Assembly: GCA_039111635.1 (NCBI GenBank) | Contig: JBCAQO010000001.1 | Location: 3,100,001-3,164,000 of the forward strand | Origin: Heterobasidion occidentale | Taxonomy: Eukaryota > Basidiomycota > Agaricomycetes > Russulales > Bondarzewiaceae | Direction of reading: 5' to 3' | Length of the DNA: 64,000 bases | Shown: in pieces, positions 58,560-64,000 of the stretch | Layout of the letters: each line of letters starts with the position of its first letter | Position numbering within the stretch: the first letter of the stretch is position 1 | The notes under the pieces: model-generated | Database searches by the model: none | Seen by the model: only the letters and a program-made list of their open reading frames with translations | What the model was told of the DNA's origin: nothing | Program-made: the position numbers and the translations under genes

Positions 58560-58567
58560 GCTCGAAG
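58560..58567 (+). repeat. Target site duplication, right
   Basis: GCTCGAAG directly follows the right TIR and continues into gene sequence (CTGGATGAAAGG) that aligns with copy 1 exon 1. Confidence 0.9.
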
Positions 58568-58907
58568 CTGGATGAAAGGCAGAATCATGCCAAGTGCCGT
58601 CAAATGCCTGTGCTGGATCCGGATGCGCTGCGCATGTGTTGCAAGTCTCTGCAGAGCCATGCCAAAAACTAGAGTTAGGTAAGTATTGGATCAGCGCGCC
58701 GGTCACTGGATCTTCGCCCGAGTCGTCAATTGTGATATTGAAGAGCTTGGCAGCTATACAAGAGAAACGGAGAAGCAATGAAAACACGACGCAAGAGAGC
58801 GCTGCCGACGGTGGTAGCCCGAGGAAGGACATAAAACAGTCTGTGAGCAGTAGATGTTGACGTTAATCAGGGTGGCGGTGGTGTGGCGGTGGAAATTGCC
58901 AATGCCG

Positions 58908-58934
58908 AGCTTGAAGCTTGAAGCTTGAAGCTTT
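58908..58934 (+). repeat. AGCTTGA heptamer tandem repeat
   Basis: AGCTTGA is repeated just under four times upstream of the copy 3 start codon, in its promoter/leader. The corresponding place upstream of copy 1 lacks it. Confidence 0.7.
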
Positions 58935-59384
58935 GAGGAGCACGTCGAGGAGAGAAACAGAGAGAAGGCGGATTATATACATGAAACCTATGAATAGCCA
59001 TGTGCGCATCAGATGCAACCTAGTGTGATAGATGCATGAGCAAGGAGTCACGATGGATTGACATGAAGCTATGGCCTGCAGCTCAGTGCTTCCATTTCAG
59101 CCGGTGTGCTCACCTTTCGATGAACGCTTGAGCTCGAAAGCGTCCATGGGGAGTTTGCCTGAAGCTCTTCGATGCAGCGGGTTCCTACGGTGGGTTCTGC
59201 GTCACAGCATGAGCAGGTCATGCGGCCTCCAGAATAGGCAACCAAACAGCGCACTCGATCCGACCGCCGTTTCGGGGAGAAACTGCAGTTCCAAACGCAA
59301 GCTCGCACTCGCCGCTGAAGCGCTGAACGGCTAGCAAGTGTTTGGGCGACCTATCTCGATTTCATCTGGCCTGTAAGACTCGGC

Positions 59385-60368
59385 ATGGCCAAGAATTCCG
59401 ACCTCATGAGAGCAGATGACGGCGGGCTGGATCACGACGATCTCTCCCACCTCACAAACCTCCCTTCCTCGTCCATAAAATCGGGGCCCGTCATTCTCGC
59501 AGGCAACGCCCTCCAGCTCCAGCTCGACGACTCAGACGACCCCGTGTCCTTCGCATACGGCGCCGACACCGTCACCGTCTCCCCCTACATCTCGTCCCCC
59601 GAGTCGAGTCCACCGCGCGCCTATGACGCCCGCACCCACGACCCCGAACACGCTCAGATAGACGATCCGTCCTCCCACACAGCGTCAGCTCACATCCCGC
59701 GCCCGCTCGCTGCCCGCGTCCGCTTCCGCTCGCGCGTACGCATTACCTCGGGGCTGCACCGCCATCGCGAACGCACGGGCTCCATCGACGACTCGTCGGG
59801 CTCGGGCTCGCCCTCCTCCTCGATATCCGCGCCGCTCCGGTACAACGCGGGCGAGTCGACAGACCGCGGCCCGCTCGCGCAGCGCCTCTCGCTCCTCGCC
59901 TCGAATGCCTGGCACAGGCGGCAGTTCGTGCAAGCTGGGTATGATGCGAGCGGTGGGCAAGGGGCCGGTTTGCGTGCTGATGCGAACGCGAGTGAGCGCA
60001 CGCCGCTGATGCGCGGGAAGTCTTCGCCCGGGTACGGTGCGGGGCAGAGGCACGCACGACGACACCGTCTGATGCGCCAAGGAGATGACCAAGACGAGGA
60101 TTCATCCGCTGAGATGCGCAGTGTCGGCGCCATCACGTTCGGTAGGTGGCCGTGGAGGGCGTTCGATAGACATGTAAGCCCAAAGCTTTATCAGAATCCA
60201 GATGTTTCTCATGGCAGTCTTCACGGCCGGGCCTGCTGGCTGTGTAGTGGTGGTGGTGGCAGATGGAGACGACGCTCTGCTGCTGTTGTTCGGACGAGTC
60301 CGACGTGGAGGATGGATGACGGGTGGATCTGTGCGGGAATTTCACCTGGGGAAGATTCACAGCTATGA
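59385..60368 (+). CDS. Arg/Ser-rich hypothetical protein
   Basis: The ATG at 59385 opens MAKNSDLMRADDGGLDHDDL. A Ser/Pro/Asp-rich region follows, then basic segments ARVRFRSRVRITSGLHRHRE and GPLAQRLSLLASNAWHRRQF, then ASERTPLMRGKSS, an acidic-dileucine-like motif of the kind that sorts proteins to the vacuole. GAITFGRWPWRAFDRH ends the conserved-looking part at about 60173, where GTAAGC could be a donor. Beyond that the open frame turns Gly/Trp/Arg-rich and may be intronic or 3' sequence; a frame starting at 60202 (MFLMAVFTAGPAGCVVVVV) is hydrophobic. GC content at codon position 3 is very high. Function unknown. Divergent from copy 3. Confidence 0.55.
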   Translation: MAKNSDLMRADDGGLDHDDLSHLTNLPSSSIKSGPVILAGNALQLQLDDSDDPVSFAYGADTVTVSPYISSPESSPPRAYDARTHDPEHAQIDDPSSHTASAHIPRPLAARVRFRSRVRITSGLHRHRERTGSIDDSSGSGSPSSSISAPLRYNAGESTDRGPLAQRLSLLASNAWHRRQFVQAGYDASGGQGAGLRADANASERTPLMRGKSSPGYGAGQRHARRHRLMRQGDDQDEDSSAEMRSVGAITFGRWPWRAFDRHVSPKLYQNPDVSHGSLHGRACWLCSGGGGRWRRRSAAVVRTSPTWRMDDGWICAGISPGEDSQL

Positions 60369-61110
60369 CACGGTACCGGGTATACCCAGTGTGCTGTTTT
60401 TTTAAAGCGTCCTTTTTCGCGTGTAGTTCGGCTTATATCCATGCCCCGCTTATGTATGTACGATCGTCTGTAATTTTCCTCCTCGTAGTATAGGTTGACA
60501 CACGATGGCGATTAGGCATATTAGGAACAGGCTATCTGAGTGCTATCTGCTATCTGCGGATGCAGACTTTATCATACTTTATCAGTTCGAAGCTGGTTCC
60601 TGGATAGAACAAGTGGTGAGGCCTCGTAGAACTATGGCGACGTGACGACAGGGAGACCTCGGAAATCTAATAGGGATGGACCATTATGGTATTCCATGGT
60701 GTTCCCATAGGTTCCTCTGTGGTCCCTCGTAGTCACTTGCAGGCACCTGCAGGCACTCACGATGCTCCTCGACGACCACCTGAAGATGACAATCCTATTG
60801 CAATGATGGCGCGACATAGAACCGTCAACAATCAACGAGGACGCATGTCCGAGTTTGCCTTGGCACTCCAGTGGCACTCCTCAGTCCGAGCAAGGTAAGC
60901 TGACTGCCTGAAGCGTGTCCGATATACTGGCCAACGCGTCTATGCATTCTACCGGACCAGCGTTGCTCGTGGATCGACATAGTCTTGATGTGTGTCGATT
61001 CCTCTCCGCTTGTCGATTTTAAACACGGGACCTGTCGTCGAACCTTCATCGAACCACGTCGTGCATCCAAGCCATCAAAATGGCAGAACACACGACGGCG
61101 GTGAGTTTTC

Positions 61111-61368
61111 ATGATGCTCATCCGCCGCGTGCATCACTGGACAACCACCAAACCTGCCAGGCCTGACGCTCGACTGTCCATCGTGGACGGAGACTCAGAT
61201 GCCAAAAGACGCCGCGCATCCTCTCCGCTCAATCTACTCCATGCCCATTCTGGCTCTGACCGACAGGAAGGAGAAGATAAAACAGAAAAAACGAGGCGCT
61301 CCAGATTTCTGCCCCGTCGGGTTCCCTTGAAGGTCTTCGACTTCGACTGGGCGCCCACGAGCACATGA
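61111..61368 (+). CDS. Possible small basic protein (tentative)
   Basis: An open frame from 61111 contains DARLSIVDGDSDAKRRRASS, PLNLLHAHSGSDRQEGEDKT and RSRFLPRRVPLKVFDFDWAP, ending TST at 61368. The hydrophilic part with a KRRR patch and the hydrophobic-aromatic end look more like protein than the other frames. No intron or family is recognised. An upstream ATG at 61081 (MAEHTTA followed by GTGAGT) could be a first exon, but the frames do not join cleanly. Confidence 0.25.
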   Translation: MMLIRRVHHWTTTKPARPDARLSIVDGDSDAKRRRASSPLNLLHAHSGSDRQEGEDKTEKTRRSRFLPRRVPLKVFDFDWAPTST

Positions 61369-61964
61369 CGCAGCGCGCCCAATTCGAGCAGCAATGGTAA
61401 TGGCAATGGCAATGGCGACGGTCAGCCACTTGTCGTCTTCGTTACCGTCAGTCCCTACACGCGCATGTAAGTCATCGGAGGTTGGACTGGGATTCGAGAA
61501 GAACGGGCGGGGGTGGGTATGTGCGATTGGCGCGGGCGCCCTGAAGGAGCGTGCTTATGCAGGAAGAGACGAGTGCGCTGGACCCACAGAGGGCTCCTGT
61601 GTCACTTGAAAGCGCGATGGCGAGCTAACACGTGCGTGTACATGGGACCCACGAACGAGCTGTATCCCGAGGCACCGAGGCACGGTACCCTGTGCGGAGG
61701 ACGCTACACGGACGTGGGGGCGCGGATTGTGACTTTGGGAGGGTAAGCCTTCGCCTCGGCCGGGAGGGCGTGGATGTACCTATGGATACACCGTGCTCAA
61801 TTGTCCGAGTGGGGCATGTCTGAGAGCCAATAAAATCGGACCGTGAGTCTGAGAGCCATCATGGTAGCAGAGGGGGCAAGCGCTAGCATTTCGGAATGAA
61901 TGAGTTGAAGGCAAGGTCGATCAAAGTGCGTGGATTTCATGTTGTCGATCGGAGCAACCAGCCG

Positions 61965-62003
61965 TTGTCGTCGTCGTCGTCAGTCGTCAGTCGTCGTCGT
62001 CGC
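61965..62003 (+). repeat. GTC trinucleotide microsatellite
   Basis: TCGTCGTCGTCGTCAGTCGT and the following bases are an imperfect GTC repeat of about 39 bp in the gene-poor stretch. Confidence 0.8.
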
Positions 62004-63080
62004 CGATTCGTGCGTCGCATGTGGCAAATCGCCCAACTGGGCGCATACCTCTCCTGAACCCCCTAACCCCTCAACCTCAATGCGCATCACATGAGCGGGG
62101 AACGCGCGAGGCATGTTGGTACTCGTCCGACTCGGCCGACCGGCAAGGCAAAAGGCACCGAATGGAACTGTGCAGCAACGTCGAGAGCGGCGAGCGAAGT
62201 CGCGCTATTTATACGCACCCCGGGCAGTTTCCCATGAGGAGGGGTCTCGCCATTATTTTCGTGCTTCCGCAGACGAGGCGCCTTCTGATCCCGGCCTGAA
62301 GGGGAATGGCCCTCAGTAGTGGTTGTCTCGTGTCGGACTGTGCAGGAGCAGAGATGGCTTATGCAGCCGCGCGACGACGAAGCGTGTCATAGCCTGGGAC
62401 TCGGACAAAACATGTCAAGTCCGCTTCGGACGTCGACTGCACTTTGTAGCAAGACATGCAAAGTGGGTCGAGAACTGATTCATACTTACCATCGCGCTCG
62501 GATCAAGCGATTGTGGTTTCATTGTCATTCAGGACCACTGAGAGCCCCTTTCAGGGACATGTTAGGTCTGCAAGGACGCTGCAAGAGCTGCAAGATGGAG
62601 GCCGTGCACTGATTGCCGGTGAAGCCCACATACCGCTCATACAGCTGGAGGGGACAGACTACTGTTGATGAGCTGATGGTTGATGCTCTCCATCAGAATG
62701 AATGTGATGCAGGCTGCAGGGGGCTTGCAGGGCAAATGAGTTTCGAGGAACGGTCAGGTGTTTGATGCAGGTCCGTGCACCGAGCTGAAAGATGCGGAGT
62801 GACAAAAAGAAAAACTCTTCGCGGATCTGGGATGCCCATGTAAGATCCGCGAGAACTGACAATTGGCATTGGCCCCAGATCACAAATACAAAGGAGGACC
62901 AAGGAGGAACATGGAAGGTGAAAGTTAATTTGTAGGCGCGTGATGTAGACGCGTCTGGAGGAACGCGTGAGAGCGCGCGCGCGTCACGCCCCTGATTTCA
63001 CTCTCGCCACCTCCCATCGCCACTCACTCCAACATCACTCCAACACCATTACATCGAAAGAATCCCCGACCGAAAAAAGG

Positions 63081-63881
63081 ATGTCCGCACCAGGAACCCA
63101 CGCAGGCGGCACGACGCAGCCGTCAAGCTCGCGGCCACGGAACCAGGCGCGGAGGCGGCAGAACGACGATGCGGCGTACATGGGGCCCGCGAAGAGGCAA
63201 GCGGCGGACAAGGCGGATGGAGAACCGCGCGTGAAGAGGAAACGTGTCGACGGTGCGGGCGCCAGCGCGGGGATGTCGGCGCTGGCACGCAGGGCGGTAG
63301 ATCGGGCGTCGGACGACGGGCGACGAGCATCTATTGTGGGTGTTCTGTTTTTCTCCGGTGGTGTTTTCGCGGTGCATCGTCGCACACCGCGTGGGGCGCG
63401 ACGCGTATTTCGATCACGATTAGTTCTTCCCATCACGCTTTCAACGATCTCCGACATTTCCTGATTCTCGTTGAATTGACAGATGGACTTTGCGGCGCTG
63501 GATACGGCGGCGCTTCACCGATACCTGAACCATTTTGATCTGATACCACATATACACCCATCACCCCTTTCGGCGCTCGACCCACCGCCACCGTCCTCGC
63601 TTGTGAACCCGCCCCGAAGCGCGTCCCGGGGGGTAAGCCCGCCCGTGAATATCACGCCTGCGAACCGGCCACGACGAGAGTCGCGAGAGCAGAGCCGGCG
63701 GCGGAGCTCACGGCTGGTGGAGGAGGGACCGCAGCGGACGCCGATCCTGGCAGATGTGGGGGAGGTGGATGTGGCGCTGGCTGCGATCGCGCGACGGCAT
63801 TTTGAGTCGCACGCGGCGAGGGAATTTGAATCTGTTGCCGAGTTTGTGAAGGTGGTGCGAGCCAGGAGGGCCCAGCGGTAG
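63081..63881 (+). CDS. SAP30-like Sin3-binding protein (histone deacetylase complex)
   Basis: Two exons are separated by a 147-nt intron (63336-63482). Exon 1 gives MSAPGTHAGGTTQPSSSRPR and a basic NLS-like region (EPRVKRKRVDG). Exon 2 starts with the Sin3-binding fold, MDFAALDTAALHRYLNHFDL, then a Pro/Ser-rich insert, and finishes LAAIARRHFESHAAREFESV and AEFVKVVRARRAQR. LxxxxLxRYxxHFxL at the start and RHFxSxxxxExxxVxxFVxxxR at the end correspond to the two halves of the SAP30 C-terminal domain, here separated by about 60 residues of disordered insert. About 217 residues. Expected to act in the nucleus as a bridge in Rpd3/HDAC-Sin3 complexes. The promoter lies in the gene-poor stretch to the left. 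Confidence 0.8.
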
Positions 63882-64000
63882 AAATGTGACGTGAGTGAGT
63901 GAGGAAGCAGGGCGGGTGTAGCGCAGTGCGGCGCGGGGGTGCGCTGGTGTACATATTCGACGAGCACGGGGAGGAAGGGCTGGGAGGCCCGAGGGATGGC
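63882..64000. other. 3' flank of SAP30-like gene
   Basis: The remaining 119 bp are GC-rich with no recognisable feature and probably include the 3' UTR. Confidence 0.4.

Larger units (their letters stand above)
56371..58832 (-). pseudogene. Single-pass membrane protein, copy 3, disrupted by a transposon and a frameshift
   Basis: The start at 58832 gives a good signal peptide, MSFLGLPPSAALSCVVFSLL, and KLFNITIDDSGEDPVTGALI. Exon 1 is then cut by the 1019-bp element at 57541-58559 and resumes with NTVTYAYVPFTGAS. Exon 2 (about 57435-57184) reads LQFFIDSQPVGKYRLQPTGS. Exon 3 carries the TM (PIIGGVVGGLAFILALGGLF) and LMSHAPLSRPSLSDPFRID. There one base of a G run (plus strand, about 56787) is missing relative to copies 1 and 2, which shifts the frame. 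The original frame resumes as SPAISSSWPSASDTYRPSAQ to EAPPAYEDIDNRNNSARWEQ, and the last residues are replaced by copy 2 sequence. Three independent lesions mark it as a dead gene. Confidence 0.85.
60406..63080. other. 2.7-kb gene-poor stretch with short repeats
   Basis: No gene with domain support. Small reiterations occur at 60545-60570 (CTATCTG), 60733-60760 (GCAGGCAC), 61388-61420 (AATGGC/AATGGT) and 61965-62003 (GTC). Many short ORFs on both strands overlap. The best is the plus-strand frame at 61111-61368, listed separately. The right end (62880-63080) should be the promoter of the SAP30-like gene. Confidence 0.4.

Noticed and set aside
59685..60136. Minus-strand ORFs of 120-148 aa opposite the 59385 gene
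   Set aside because: They are shadows of a GC-rich coding exon; the forward frame has the better start and composition.

Overview
This window is nuclear DNA from a fungus, most likely a basidiomycete of the Agaricomycete type. Genes are packed at about one per 2-3 kb on both strands. Nearly all are split by many short GT-AG introns of roughly 50-60 nt, and the proteins are fungal: SUR7/PalI, a GPI-anchored GH72 glucanosyltransferase, a SAP30-like Sin3-binding protein and a GYF/Smy2 protein. No operons, CRISPR arrays, rRNA or convincing tRNA genes were seen.

The first half (1-38.7 kb) is a housekeeping block. In order it holds a truncated serine-rich gene at the left edge, a SUR7-like membrane protein, ribosomal protein uS14 (RPS29), a Pumilio/PUF RNA-binding protein, a Vps38/UVRAG-like PI3-kinase subunit, an unknown coiled-coil nuclear-type protein, a short cullin-like protein with no C-terminal half, a BTB/POZ protein and TRAPP subunit Trs31/TRAPPC5. 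Next come a class 1 dihydroorotate dehydrogenase, a possible small RGG-rich protein, a GYF-domain protein, an ER acetyl-CoA transporter, and a secreted GH127-like glycosidase head to head with a GH72+CBM43 wall enzyme. The block ends with an RRM/zinc-knuckle RNA-binding protein whose knuckle seems to need a GC-AG intron. Functional themes are membrane traffic (Vps38, TRAPPC5, SUR7, GYF), mRNA control (PUF, RRM protein, GYF) and the cell wall.

The middle (39-50 kb) carries two exporters in divergent orientation: a full-length ABCC/MRP-type ABC transporter and an MFS antiporter-like protein. The 1.7 kb between them holds only weak small ORFs.

The right part (50-64 kb) is the accessory-like region. 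Three tandem copies of a gene for a secreted-type single-pass membrane protein (signal peptide, about 170-residue ectodomain, TM segment, Ser-rich tail ending in a PPxY motif) lie on the minus strand. Copy 1 is intact. Copy 2 has lost its 5' end at a recombination junction with copy 3. Copy 3 has a 1-nt frameshift, a lost 3' end and, in its first exon, a 1019-bp hAT-like transposon. That transposon has 18-bp perfect terminal inverted repeats starting TAGGG, an 8-bp target duplication (GCTCGAAG), AT-rich subterminal TTAATAAC repeats and relict ORFs. It is the strongest non-routine signal in the window. An arginine/serine-rich unknown protein, a 2.7-kb gene-poor stretch with short repeats and a SAP30-like gene complete the window.

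Exon boundaries are read by eye from splice consensus and reading frame. Outer gene limits are firmer than inner ones.
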